Positions 31,715 to 40,318 are shown, counted from the first letter of the stretch. The stretch is DNA of 64,000 nt from UBA6055 sp965214085 (GCA_965214085.1 OZ243937.1:4030001-4094000); one strand, 5' to 3'. Numbers and translations: made by a program. Notes: a model not told the origin generated them from the letters alone.

Positions 31715-32119
31715 TTATTCGACTTCCCAATCTTCGACGTTTAAGCCGGGAATCCGCTTAAACTCTCTAATGTTATGTGTAACTACAATTAATCCCTTGG
31801 CACGAGCAATGGCGGCAATTAGCATGTCGTGTTTGCCTATAGGAGAGCCGCGCTTTTCCAGATACGCGCGAATGCTGCCATACTCTTCCGCGGCATCGTC
31901 ATCAAAAGGTATACTTTCGAATTGCCGCAGAAAGTCGTCTTGTTTAGCGCGCGAACGTTCCGGTGTCTGACTCTTGCTGGAACCAAAATACATTTCGCCC
32001 TTCGTAATCGAGCTTATGACGATGTCTGAAGACGACTTGCTGTTAACTTGATCGCGAACGCGGGGAGCTCGTCCATTGATATAACGGATGCAAGTATTGG
32101 TATCGAGCAAGTATTTCAT
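31715..32119 (-). CDS. vapC: VapC-type PIN-domain ribonuclease toxin
   Basis: 134 residues. Acidic PIN residues are present: D in LLDTNTCIRY, E in ITKGEMYFG and D in IGKHDMLIAA; the last site reads THNIREF, as in the VapC branch with V(T/V)xNxREF. It starts by a 4-base overlap with the preceding gene, so the pentapeptide-repeat protein occupies the antitoxin position. VapC toxins cleave tRNA or rRNA when released. Confidence 0.92.
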   Translation of the reverse strand: MKYLLDTNTCIRYINGRAPRVRDQVNSKSSSDIVISSITKGEMYFGSSKSQTPERSRAKQDDFLRQFESIPFDDDAAEEYGSIRAYLEKRGSPIGKHDMLIAAIARAKGLIVVTHNIREFKRIPGLNVEDWEVE

Positions 32120-32742
32120 TCACGCCAGTCTTGGTTCTCTGCGTATTCCGGCGGATGCCATTCAATCGGGTCATCAGCCAGGCTGCCATATGTCCGTTCG
32201 ACGAAATCCGCCCAAGACATCTCATGATCGCCTGCCGCGCCTTCCCGTCCTGTAGCGGGCATTTCTTCATGGTCTACGGCTTTGACCGCTTCTAGCGTTG
32301 CCGCGAACGCGGGATTCTGCGTATCCGTAAAGCGTTCAAGACAGGCGTCGTCTTGAAACAGCGCCCCGTCGGGCAGGATCGCGCCAGCGAAATCAGCGTC
32401 TTCAACGTCTGCGCCAGCCAGCCGTGCTCCCAACAAGTTTGCCCGATACAGACTCACATGAGCCAGATTAGCCCCCTCCAAGCAGGCAAAACGCAAATCC
32501 GACATGCCCAAGTTTGCTCGGCGCAGATCTGCGCGATTGAGACTTGCGCCATACAGGCGTGCTTGCCTCAAATTAGCGCCTTGCAGGTCACTTTCCCGGA
32601 GATTTGCGCCATCAAGAACTGCCCCTACCAGATTTGACCGGCGCAGGCTGGCTCCTGTCAAATTAGCGTCCCGCAAATCGGCGACCGAAACATCCTTGAG
32701 ACGGTCCTCAATCGCTACAGTCTGTCTATGCATGTTCATCAC
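32116..32742 (-). CDS. Pentapeptide-repeat protein with VapB-like C-terminal tail
   Basis: 208 residues. Residues about 18-135 are a run of A(D/N)Lxx pentapeptides that would form a right-handed quadrilateral helix. After a linker, the last 35 residues (MSWADFVERTYGSLADDPIE...) resemble toxin-binding tails of antitoxins that precede VapC. The DNA-binding domain usual in VapB appears to be replaced by the pentapeptide helix. The ATGA overlap with vapC supports an antitoxin role. Alternatives: an ordinary pentapeptide protein that gained the tail by fusion, perhaps with a second role such as DNA-mimic protection of gyrase. Confidence 0.75.
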   Translation of the reverse strand: MMNMHRQTVAIEDRLKDVSVADLRDANLTGASLRRSNLVGAVLDGANLRESDLQGANLRQARLYGASLNRADLRRANLGMSDLRFACLEGANLAHVSLYRANLLGARLAGADVEDADFAGAILPDGALFQDDACLERFTDTQNPAFAATLEAVKAVDHEEMPATGREGAAGDHEMSWADFVERTYGSLADDPIEWHPPEYAENQDWRE

Positions 32743-32809
32743 GTTAAATCAACTCAGCAAGTCTACACCTTGTCACTGAATTGAGTGTAACACAGGTGGA
32801 TTGCAATTT

Positions 32810-32847
32810 CATCCGCGGCGCCGTGTCGAATGGCTGCTGGGTGTGAG
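32810..32847. repeat. 38-bp direct repeat B2
   Basis: Second copy of 31649-31686 with one mismatch. It lies 4 bases before the MFS stop codon. Removing 1,161 bases between equivalent points would bring the propeller and MFS genes tail to tail. Confidence 0.92.
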
Positions 32848-32851
32848 CCGC

Positions 32852-34036
32852 CTAGCGCGTGGAGCGGCTCAGCTTGCGCGGCGCGAACAGCCCCCAGATG
32901 ACAAGCGTGCCGCAGGCCAATAATACGCTGAGCAAGAGCAGTGTCGAGGCATAGCCCAGCGCTGCTATCGCCAAGCCGCCCAGCACCGGACCGGCCACCT
33001 TGCCGAAATTCTGCCACATGCCTATCAAACCCATGCCCGCGCCCAGGTGCTCGGCGCTGATGCGATTCGACACCAGCGCTTTCGCCGCCGGGAAGATCAA
33101 CGCCTGCGCCAGGCCCATCAGCGCCGCCGGCAGCAGGAAGAGAGCGCCCTGATCCAGCACGCTAACCAGGGGCAGCGATAGCGCTAATATCAGCATGCCC
33201 AGGCTGATGCTTGGCAGATGCCCCCAGCGATCGCTCAGCCGGCCGCAAAAGGGCTTGCAGAGCACATGCAAGGCTTCGTTCAGGCTGAAGAAGAGGCCGA
33301 TCAGCGCCACACTGACGCCCGCCTCCAGCGCGAAGATGGGCAGGAAGGCTTTGAGCGTGTAGAGCGCGATAAAGGTGACGGCTTCCAAAGCGCCGGTCAG
33401 CCAGACAGCCGAGGTGCGGCCGCCATCGCGGATGGCGCTGATGATATGCTGCCGAACCGGCATGCGCTTGCGTTTGGCGCTCGCTTGCGGCTCGGGCAAG
33501 CTCAGCACCGGCAGGAATACGCCGCAGCTGATGACGCCGATGATGGTGAAGACGGCGGCCGGCTCAAAAGAGAGCAGCAGCCAGCCGGCCAGCAGCGGGC
33601 CAAATACGTAGCCGCCGCTGCGCGCCATCTCGAACCAGCCGATGTCTTCGGCTACACTTTCGCCTTTGGCCAGCTCGGCGATGTAGGCCAGCGTCACGGG
33701 ACCATAGATCGCTGTCGCCAGGCCGTGTACCAGCCGAATGACGAGCAGCTGCTCCGGCGTCTGGATGAAGCGGTACAAGAAGGGCATGAAGGCGAAAAAG
33801 CAGGCGCCGATGAGCAGCCAGACGCGCCGCCCCCAGCGGTCGGACAAAATGCCGAAGAGTGGTTTGAGGAAGAGCCCGGTTACGGTCGATACGGTGACGA
33901 TCAAGCCCAGGAATGCGCCCGATGCCCCCAACGCCGCGGCGAATATGGGCAGCAGCGGCGATTTGCCCATCTGGTAGGCGGTCCGCGCCACGAAGTCCGC
34001 CAGCATGAGATTGAGGAAGGGGCGAGAGCGTTTCAT
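32852..34036 (-). CDS. Major facilitator superfamily transporter
   Basis: About 394 residues with twelve predicted membrane spans. The MFS loop motif between spans 2 and 3 is GILSDRWGRRVW and its repeat in the second half is GRLSDRWGHLPS. ATG 34036 (MKRSRPFLN) is chosen; the longer frame to 34102 would read through a dispersed repeat. A drug/metabolite exporter of the DHA1 type is the best guess. It converges on the propeller gene. Confidence 0.88.
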   Translation of the reverse strand: MKRSRPFLNLMLADFVARTAYQMGKSPLLPIFAAALGASGAFLGLIVTVSTVTGLFLKPLFGILSDRWGRRVWLLIGACFFAFMPFLYRFIQTPEQLLVIRLVHGLATAIYGPVTLAYIAELAKGESVAEDIGWFEMARSGGYVFGPLLAGWLLLSFEPAAVFTIIGVISCGVFLPVLSLPEPQASAKRKRMPVRQHIISAIRDGGRTSAVWLTGALEAVTFIALYTLKAFLPIFALEAGVSVALIGLFFSLNEALHVLCKPFCGRLSDRWGHLPSISLGMLILALSLPLVSVLDQGALFLLPAALMGLAQALIFPAAKALVSNRISAEHLGAGMGLIGMWQNFGKVAGPVLGGLAIAALGYASTLLLLSVLLACGTLVIWGLFAPRKLSRSTR

Positions 34037-34063
34037 CGGGCTACGTTTGCCGCAAGTGAAGTC

Positions 34064-34138
34064 TGTAGGGGCGAGCCTTGGCTCGCCCAGAAATAACCGC
34101 AAGATCGTTGATGGGCGACCTGATAGGTCGCCCCTACA
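34064..34138. repeat. 75-bp element made of two TGTAGGGGCG palindromes
   Basis: Left end TGTAGGGGCGAGCCTTGGCT (34064 on) and right end GGTCGCCCCTACA (to 34138) are inverted relative to each other, each with its own internal hairpin. It has no coding content and lies between the MFS start and the BNR gene stop. Single palindromes of the family occur at 21624, 37694, 37813, 48806 and 49984. Confidence 0.75.
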
Positions 34139-34157
34139 TCACCATTTTCGGGGACAA

Positions 34158-37100
34158 TCATTCGACCTTCAGCGCGACTACCCCGAAGCCGGCATTGCTC
34201 AGCATGGTGTTGAACTCCGCCAGGTTGCCGTCGACGATGTCATTGAACTTGTCGGCGACGCCATCGATATCGGCCGCGATCTCGGTGAAAGCCTCGCGCT
34301 CATAGTCAGTCGGCTTGTAATCGCCCAGGTTGACGTTGAAGCTCAAGTTGCTGAGCTGCGCCGCCAGCCGGTCGCCGTTGTTCATCGCATCGGGCCAGCC
34401 GGCGCGCGTCTCCGGTATCATCAGCTCCTTCTCGACTTCCAGAACCTGCTGCTCCAGCGCTGCCGCCGCCTCGATGATGCCGGCCGCCGATTCCAAACCG
34501 GCCAGGCGTTCGCGCCAGCCTTTGAGCTGCGCCCGCGCATCGCGCATCTGGTTGATGACCTTGTGCGTCGAAGAGACCTTGTCGCGGATGCTCAGCAGCA
34601 AGTCGAATTGCGCCTGTAAATCGGCTTGGCTGGCTTCGACGCCGGCTTCCTTGACGATCTCCAACGGCTGGCTCAGCGCTTCGTCGCCGACCTTCAGCGT
34701 GACGCGGTAGCTGCCCGGCACGGCGTGCGGTCCCTTGATGAAGCCCTGCTGATTGTCGTCCTGCGGCGTGACCTTGCGCGCGTCGGGATAGCGCAGGTCC
34801 CAGACAAAGCGATTCCAGCCAGCGTTTGACGGGATGCGCAGTTCCTTGGGCCTGTCGTCCGTGCGCGTTCCCGCAGCTTTTTCCTCTTCGTCTGCATGCA
34901 GGCTCTTGAAGGTCTTGACTTCGTTCCCGCCGGCGTCGTCAATGCGCAGCGTGATGGTGGCATCCGGTTTCTCGCTTAGGTAATAGGTGATGACCGCGCC
35001 CTGGGGCGGATTCGTGCCGCTATCGAGATAGCTGTGCTTGAGGCCGTGCTCGGGCGTCTCTTCTTTGACATAAGCGGCCACCATGCCTAACGTACTCATA
35101 TACTGCTTGCCGTCGCCGCTGTCGAAAAGCCCCTCGAAGACCTTGGGCAGATGCCGCTCGGTTAGGCCCGGCTTGAGCAGATGGGCCGATTCCCCCCATC
35201 CCTCGTCCCCTGCGCCCCCTCGGTCCCCCGCCTCACGGGGGATGTTTCCCACAAGGAGGGAAGGGGTGAAAAAAGTCCCTCCCTCATCTTGGGGGAGGGA
35301 TTTAGGGTGGGGGTCGATTTGATGCAATACTGTCACATCATCGAGAATCCAGAAGGAGCGCCCATGCGTCGCCACGACCAAATCCGTGCCCTTGAGTTTG
35401 AGGTCGTAGATGGGCGTTATCGGCAGATTCAGCTGGAAGCGCTGCCAGCTGGCTCCGGCATCAAACGAGATATACAAGCCGAACTCGGTGCCCAAATAGA
35501 GCAAGCCCTCGCGCTGCGGGTCTTCACGCAGGACGCGGCAGAAATGATCGTCCGCGATGCCGTCGACAATCAACTGCCAGCTGGCGCCATAATCTGTAGT
35601 CTTGTAAACGTAGGGCGCGTAATCGTCGTTCTTGTAGCGCGTGGCGGTGACGTAGGCGGTTGCCGGGTCATGGGGCGATGGCTCGATCATGGTGAACATA
35701 GCCCCCACCCCTAACCCCTCCCCCATCAAGAGGGAGGGGAATTTTGCTCCCCTTCCCTCCTCTGTGGGTGAAGGGACCGGGGAATGGGGCGTGATATCGC
35801 TCCAATGTTCGCCGCCGTCGCGCGTGATATGCAGCAAGCCGTCATCGGAGCCGGCCCAGATCAGTCCCGGCTCATGCGGTGATTCGGCCAGCGTGTACAC
35901 CGTAGCGAAGTGCTCGGCGCCGACCGCATCGCGATTGATGGGGCCGCCCGACGGCTTCAAGGTCTCGGGGTCGGCTTTGGTCAAATCGGGGCTGATCTCC
36001 TGCCAGCTCTGCCCCTCGTCAGTCGTCTTGAGTATCTGATTGCCGCCGATGTAAATCGTGTCCGGGTCATGCGGCGAAAAGACGATGGGGTAGGTCCAGG
36101 CGAAGCGGTATTTGTCGGCTTGCGCGCCCAAGCCGGTCGAGCTGCGCGGCCAGGTGGCGATGAGGCGAATCTGCTGACTGCGATGGTCGTAACGCTGCAA
36201 ACTGTTGCCGCCGCCCGGCGAGCTGCCGATGGCGCCCACGTAGACGATATCCGAATCCTTCGGGTCCACGGCGATATAGCCGCTTTCGCCCGAGCCGATG
36301 ATGTCGCAATCTTCCCAGGTGATGGAGGAGTAGCGGCTGCGGCTGGGCACGCGCAAGCTGGAATTGTCCTGCTGCGTGCCATAGACGTAATATGGCTCGC
36401 GGCTGTCGAAATCGAGGTGATAAATTTGCGCCGTCGGCTGGTTGTAAATGCTGGACCAGGACAGCCCCCCGTTCAACGAGACGCAAGCGCCGCCATCGTT
36501 GCCGTGGATCATAATCCGGTTATTGCCCGGGTGGATCCAAACATCGTGGTCATCGCCGTGCGGCGTGGTGATTTCGCTGAAGTTATGCCCGCCGTCGGTC
36601 GACTTCCAGAAGCTGAGGTTGTTGATGTAAATCGTGTTGGGGTCGACCGGGTCGGCGGTCAGGTGCATATAATACCAGGCGCGCGAGATGAAGCGGTTGT
36701 CCTTGCTGCCCACCACCCAGGTCTCGCCGTAATCATCGCTGCGGTAGATGCCGCCATCGGGCTGATTTTCGATAATTGCCCAGACTCGCCCTGGCTGCGC
36801 GGGCGAGGCGGCCAGGCCGATCTTGCCAAGCAACCCTTTTGGCAGTCCTTTGCTACCCTCCCTCTTGATGGGGGAGGAGCCGGGGGTGGGGGTGAGCTCT
36901 TCCCAAGTGTCGCCGCCGTCCATGCTGCGCCAAATGCCGCTGTCCTCGCCGCCGGAGCTTATCTGCCAGAAATTGCGATAAGCCTGCCAGAATGAGGCGT
37001 AGATGATGCGCGGATTATTCTGGTCGATAGTCAGGTCGATGGCGCCGGCTTGGTCGCTAACATGCAGCACATTCTCCCAGGTCTCGCCGCCGTCTTTCGA

Positions 37101-37559
37101 GCGATAAACGCCGCGCTCGGGGTTGGGCCCGAAGGCATGCCCGAAGACCGCCGCATACACCAAATCGGCATTCTGCGGGTGACTGCGAATCTTAGCGATC
37201 TGGCGCGTTTCTTTCATTCCCAGGTGCTTCCAACTGCGCCCGGCATCGGTGGATTTGTAGATGCCATCGCCGATGGAGACATCGATGCGGATGGTTGTCT
37301 CGCCCGTGCCGGCGTAGATGACGTTGGGGTCGGCCGGCGCCACTTCCAGCGCGCCCACGGATGAGGCGGTGAAGTAGCCGTCGCTGATATTCTCCCAATA
37401 CTGGCCCGCGTCCGTGGTCTTCCAGACGCCGCCGCAGACGCCGCCAAAATAGAAGGTGTTCGCGTCGCGCGGGTCGCCGGCGACAGCGACGACGCGCCCG
37501 CCGCGGAAAGGCCCGATGCAGCGGAATTCCGCCAGCCCGGCGAATTTGGAATCGGTCAT
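34158..37559 (-). CDS. Giant BNR/VPS10-type beta-propeller protein
   Basis: 1133 residues without signal peptide. From about residue 5 to 730 it is a chain of BNR/sortilin blades with repeated D-x-G-x-S/T-W motifs (TTDAGQYWENIS, SKDGGETWEN, SDDYGETWV and many more), as in VPS10/sialidase-like glycosyl hydrolases. Residues about 830-1130 form a helical and beta C-terminal domain found with this family. Three proline/glycine-rich stretches (about 221-235, 590-620 and 749-790) are encoded by in-frame insertions of a dispersed DNA repeat. Carbohydrate or protein binding is plausible; catalytic residues were not identified. Confidence 0.82.
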   Translation of the reverse strand: MTDSKFAGLAEFRCIGPFRGGRVVAVAGDPRDANTFYFGGVCGGVWKTTDAGQYWENISDGYFTASSVGALEVAPADPNVIYAGTGETTIRIDVSIGDGIYKSTDAGRSWKHLGMKETRQIAKIRSHPQNADLVYAAVFGHAFGPNPERGVYRSKDGGETWENVLHVSDQAGAIDLTIDQNNPRIIYASFWQAYRNFWQISSGGEDSGIWRSMDGGDTWEELTPTPGSSPIKREGSKGLPKGLLGKIGLAASPAQPGRVWAIIENQPDGGIYRSDDYGETWVVGSKDNRFISRAWYYMHLTADPVDPNTIYINNLSFWKSTDGGHNFSEITTPHGDDHDVWIHPGNNRIMIHGNDGGACVSLNGGLSWSSIYNQPTAQIYHLDFDSREPYYVYGTQQDNSSLRVPSRSRYSSITWEDCDIIGSGESGYIAVDPKDSDIVYVGAIGSSPGGGNSLQRYDHRSQQIRLIATWPRSSTGLGAQADKYRFAWTYPIVFSPHDPDTIYIGGNQILKTTDEGQSWQEISPDLTKADPETLKPSGGPINRDAVGAEHFATVYTLAESPHEPGLIWAGSDDGLLHITRDGGEHWSDITPHSPVPSPTEEGRGAKFPSLLMGEGLGVGAMFTMIEPSPHDPATAYVTATRYKNDDYAPYVYKTTDYGASWQLIVDGIADDHFCRVLREDPQREGLLYLGTEFGLYISFDAGASWQRFQLNLPITPIYDLKLKGTDLVVATHGRSFWILDDVTVLHQIDPHPKSLPQDEGGTFFTPSLLVGNIPREAGDRGGAGDEGWGESAHLLKPGLTERHLPKVFEGLFDSGDGKQYMSTLGMVAAYVKEETPEHGLKHSYLDSGTNPPQGAVITYYLSEKPDATITLRIDDAGGNEVKTFKSLHADEEEKAAGTRTDDRPKELRIPSNAGWNRFVWDLRYPDARKVTPQDDNQQGFIKGPHAVPGSYRVTLKVGDEALSQPLEIVKEAGVEASQADLQAQFDLLLSIRDKVSSTHKVINQMRDARAQLKGWRERLAGLESAAGIIEAAAALEQQVLEVEKELMIPETRAGWPDAMNNGDRLAAQLSNLSFNVNLGDYKPTDYEREAFTEIAADIDGVADKFNDIVDGNLAEFNTMLSNAGFGVVALKVE
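35190..35313. repeat. G+C palindromic element inside BNR gene, copy C
   Basis: Runs of CCCTCC/GGAGGG and GGGGGAGGGATTTAGGGTGG typical of intergenic repeats, here keeping the reading frame and coding for a Pro/Gly/Asp-rich linker of about 41 residues. Confidence 0.75.
35701..35790. repeat. G+C palindromic element inside BNR gene, copy B
   Basis: Contains CCCACCCCTAACCCCTCCCC, then a CATCAAGAGGGAGGGG arm and a second hairpin. The 90 bases (30 codons) are read without a stop in the gene. Confidence 0.8.
36856..36897. repeat. G+C palindromic element inside BNR gene, copy A
   Basis: CCCTCCCTCTTGATGGGGGA and the following GGGGGTGGGGGTGAG share the core of copy B on the other strand. It is 42 bases long (14 codons), encoding a TPTPGSSPIKREG-type linker between two blades. 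Confidence 0.78.
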
Positions 37560-37867
37560 GTTGCTGTCCTTTGCTCGCGTAAGAGTAGCAGGCTATTCTA
37601 GCGCGGCGGCTGCGATTTCACCACAGAGGCGTACAAAGGAACGAAGGTCTCAAAGGGGGTGGGCGGGATGGTCTGCTCGTAATACTCGAAATCTGTAGGG
37701 GCGAGCCTTGGCTCGCCCGCTCAACACGAAACTCACACCACGCGCGAACCACAGAGGCGCGGAGGATTTTCAGCACAATGGGCGCAAAGACACGAAGGTC
37801 ACAAAGGGGATTTGTAGGGGCGATTCCGCGAGCCGCCCCTATACTTCGCGTCTATGTGGTTAAATCA
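37560..37867. other. Gene-free stretch with dispersed repeats
   Basis: Between the BNR start and the methyltransferase-HNH stop. It holds two TGTAGGGGCG palindromes (37694-37720 and 37813-37843) and two CACAGAGG...ACGAAGGTC(T/A)CAAAGGG segments (from about 37620 and 37750). No convincing gene or promoter was seen. Confidence 0.7.
37694..37720. repeat. TGTAGGGGCG dispersed palindrome
   Basis: Twenty-seven bases whose first 25 are identical to the left half of 34064-34138, forming a hairpin through GGGCGAGCC / GGCTCGCCC. Confidence 0.8.
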
Positions 37868-39346
37868 TCACAGCCCAACCAACTCCTGACACTCATCACT
37901 CTCGAAATTATCCCGCACCCAGTCGGCCCGCTCGCGCGCTGCTTCCCGAGCCAACTGCGCCAAGCCTTCGTCCTTCATCCAGTTGACCTTCTTGTTCTCT
38001 CGCAGCAAACCGCGCAGCGTCAGATATTGCCCCCTGCGGCCATTACAAGGGCGGCAAAGCAAAATGCGGTTGCGGATGTGATTCTCGCCGCCGTCCGCCC
38101 GCGGCGTGATATGATCCAATTCCATGAACTCGCGTTCCAGTTCGCGTCCGCAGCCAGCGCAGATGACGTTGCCATTGCTGCGCTGCGCGGTTAGCAAGAC
38201 CTGTACCATCTGACGATGCGTCAGCTTCTCCCACGGTTCCGTCGCTCGCCGTATCTTCAGCTTAAGGTTGGGCGCCGCTAGTTCGTTGTCGTCAGTGCGG
38301 CGCGGCGGTTCGGTTTCGTAGTGGACGCGCTTCGTCCAAAATTGCAACGGCTTCTTGTCTTCTGTGAGCATGCCCTCTTCCGCCAGGCGGTTCAGGACAG
38401 TCTCGTGCGCTCTATCCCAGACGTCTATACCGACCCATTGCCGCTCCAATTGCTCGGCGGCAACTGGCGTGGTCGCGCAGCCGCAGAAGGGGTCGAGCAC
38501 AAAATCGCCTTCATTGCTGCTGGCTTCAATGATGCGGCGGTAAAGCGCGAGAGGTTTCTGGGTGGGGTAGCCAGTAATCTCTCCTCTTGTGTTGGGAAAC
38601 CACCCTGATGAGCCATAGAGCGATTTTATGTCCGTCCAGGTATCAGATAAAGGTACGCCAGGGCTCTCGTCAAGATACTGTCTGATTATTTTCCCTTTGC
38701 GTTTTCTGGTGCGGTATTTTCGACCGTCCGCGTCAGCGTGTCTAAACCACTTCGTCCTGTAATTCTCCGAGTAAGGCGTGTACTGCTTGTTGTAAGTATG
38801 CTTGCTGTAATTCTTCGCGTAGACGAGTAATGTTTCGTGCGCCTTGATCGGCTTTTTCCCGCCAGCCCTGCCACCAGACGGCGTACCGTAATTCCAGATT
38901 ATTTCGGTTATAAAATTCTTCTGTCCAAATATGCCGTCCAACAGGCATTTGACATAAGCGGCGGCTGTGCGATCAAGATGAAGATAAAGCGTTCCATCTA
39001 AGCGAAGTATGCGATGCATCTCCATTAAGCGTACGCCCAGCCAACATAAAAACGCGCCCATGTCATCGCCATAGGCTAGCCGCGCTCCCGCAATCACGCT
39101 CTCAACCGCGGGCCAGTCGTCCTTGATGCTGTCTGTCCATTCCTCATGCACATCATCGTCCCAGCGCCAGCGGTCTTTGAATTTCGCGCCGGCTGCCAGG
39201 CTGTCGGGCGTCGCGTGAAAATCACGATTCTTGTTGAAAGGCGGGTCGGTGGCGATAAGATGCACCGTCTCGCTGTTCATGCCGCGTAGAATATTTAGGT
39301 TGTCGCGGTGATAAAGCGTTCGATTCTTGAAGTTGGGCTGCGCCAC
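37868..39346 (-). CDS. DNA adenine-type methyltransferase fused to HNH nuclease
   Basis: 492 residues. The N-terminal part is a beta-class methyltransferase: motif IV DPPFNKNRDF near residue 34 and motif I DPFCGCATTPVAAEQL near 285. The C-terminal part (about 395-450) is an HNH nuclease: CAGCGRELEREF, LDHITPRADGGENHIRNRILLC and CRPCNGRRG, with the zinc cysteines C-x-x-C in both halves. The GTG start at 39346 has GGAGA upstream. It could be a self-contained modification/restriction enzyme or a modification-dependent nuclease. No separate R or S gene is adjacent. Confidence 0.88.
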   Translation of the reverse strand: MAQPNFKNRTLYHRDNLNILRGMNSETVHLIATDPPFNKNRDFHATPDSLAAGAKFKDRWRWDDDVHEEWTDSIKDDWPAVESVIAGARLAYGDDMGAFLCWLGVRLMEMHRILRLDGTLYLHLDRTAAAYVKCLLDGIFGQKNFITEIIWNYGTPSGGRAGGKKPIKAHETLLVYAKNYSKHTYNKQYTPYSENYRTKWFRHADADGRKYRTRKRKGKIIRQYLDESPGVPLSDTWTDIKSLYGSSGWFPNTRGEITGYPTQKPLALYRRIIEASSNEGDFVLDPFCGCATTPVAAEQLERQWVGIDVWDRAHETVLNRLAEEGMLTEDKKPLQFWTKRVHYETEPPRRTDDNELAAPNLKLKIRRATEPWEKLTHRQMVQVLLTAQRSNGNVICAGCGRELEREFMELDHITPRADGGENHIRNRILLCRPCNGRRGQYLTLRGLLRENKKVNWMKDEGLAQLAREAARERADWVRDNFESDECQELVGL

Positions 39347-39456
39347 GGTTTGTGTTCTCCATGAACCTCTTTATAAAATGTAGCTACAGTTTCGTACAAT
39401 GGCAACTGATAGCTTTCTGCCTTGCTGCCATTGTGATCCAAATAACACTCCCCCTG

Positions 39457-39630
39457 ACTCGGTGTAATCGGTGGCAATATAAGGCCTAACCGCTCCACAT
39501 CCCATTTGATGGTATAATCGCCCCAAGCGGAGGACCTACCCATGACCATCGACATCGCGGAAGACGTCGCGCTGCGCCTTGAAGCGCTCGCAAAATCAAA
39601 AGACGCCGACATCAGCGACTTGCTGCGCGA
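39457..39630. repeat. 174-bp duplicated promoter and antitoxin start, copy 1
   Basis: Matches 40319-40492 without gaps (constant offset 862) and with few mismatches. It covers the promoter, ribosome-binding site and about the first 30 codons of the vapB-type gene. Confidence 0.9.
39510..39534 (+). promoter_or_regulatory. Extended -10 promoter and SD of vapB-type gene
   Basis: TGGTATAAT (39510-39518) is a TGnTATAAT element. GGAGGA at 39529-39534 lies 7 bases before ATG 39542, so the leader is only about 15 bases. An identical arrangement precedes the second copy at 40372-40396. Confidence 0.65.
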
Positions 39631-39817
39631 CATGATCGAGAGCTACCAGGACAAGGGCAACGCCAAAACAATGCCCAGGGCGACCACGGCCGACTTTGCC
39701 CAAAACGCCAAAGCCGCCGGGCTGGCATCGCCCGAGCCGGTGGATACTTCAGCGCGCAGCCGCGAGATTCTTAACACAGAGTTCGCAGACTACTTGATAC
39801 GCCGCGCCAACCGATGA
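39542..39817 (+). CDS. vapB: VapB-type antitoxin
   Basis: 91 residues. The ribbon-helix-helix-like start MTIDIAEDVALRLEALAKSK is followed by a tail (ARSREILNTEFADYLIRRANR) that would bind a PIN toxin. It overlaps the downstream vapC frame by ATGA. The gene appears intact although its partner toxin carries a nonsense codon. Confidence 0.8.
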   Translation: MTIDIAEDVALRLEALAKSKDADISDLLRDMIESYQDKGNAKTMPRATTADFAQNAKAAGLASPEPVDTSARSREILNTEFADYLIRRANR

Positions 39818-40227
39818 CCTTTATCGCGGACAGCAACCTTGTCTAAGCGCTGTACAACGCCAATGATATCCATCATCAAGACGGGATGAGTTTGCTGTCT
39901 CAAAACACGGAAGTTATGCTCGTGCCCAATGGGGTCCTGCCAGAAGTCGGTTATCTCATTGCGCGCGACATTGGCCACAGCGGAATGCAAACTTTCCTTG
40001 AGCACTTTATGCAGTTAGATGTTCGGCTTGAAGCAGTTGGCATGGAAGACTTGGCAAGAGTTCGCGATATTGTAAGCACCTATTCGGACGCCCGATTCGA
40101 CTTCGTAGACTGTTGCATCATGGCTATCGCCGAGCGCATGAATGTCACAAGGATCGCGACATTCGACCGGCGCGATTTCAGCATTTTTCGCCCGCGCCAC
40201 TGCGATTATCTCGAATTGTTGCCCTAA
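39814..40227 (+). pseudogene. vapC toxin gene with nonsense codon at position 11
   Basis: Reads MTFIADSNLV, then TAA at 39844-39846, then continues in the same frame for 126 codons to 40227. The rest is a complete PIN domain: E in LPEVGYLI, D in FDFVDCCIMAI, D in IATFDRRDFS. A tyrosine or similar residue is expected at the stop (typical LV-x-AL). Translation may restart at ATG 39886, but that product lacks the first catalytic aspartate (ADSN). The toxin is therefore probably dead, unless the base is a sequencing error. Confidence 0.85.
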
Positions 40228-40318
40228 GTTATCTGCAAGTCGACGGGGTCGCCCCTACATTTCTTTGCGCCCTTTGTGTCTTTGTGGTGACAAACTATAC
40301 CCTCTGTGATCTCGTTAA

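Noticed and set aside
35910..36995. 361-codon plus-strand frame inside the BNR gene
   Set aside because: Antisense to BNR Asp-box codons; low-complexity composition and no motif.
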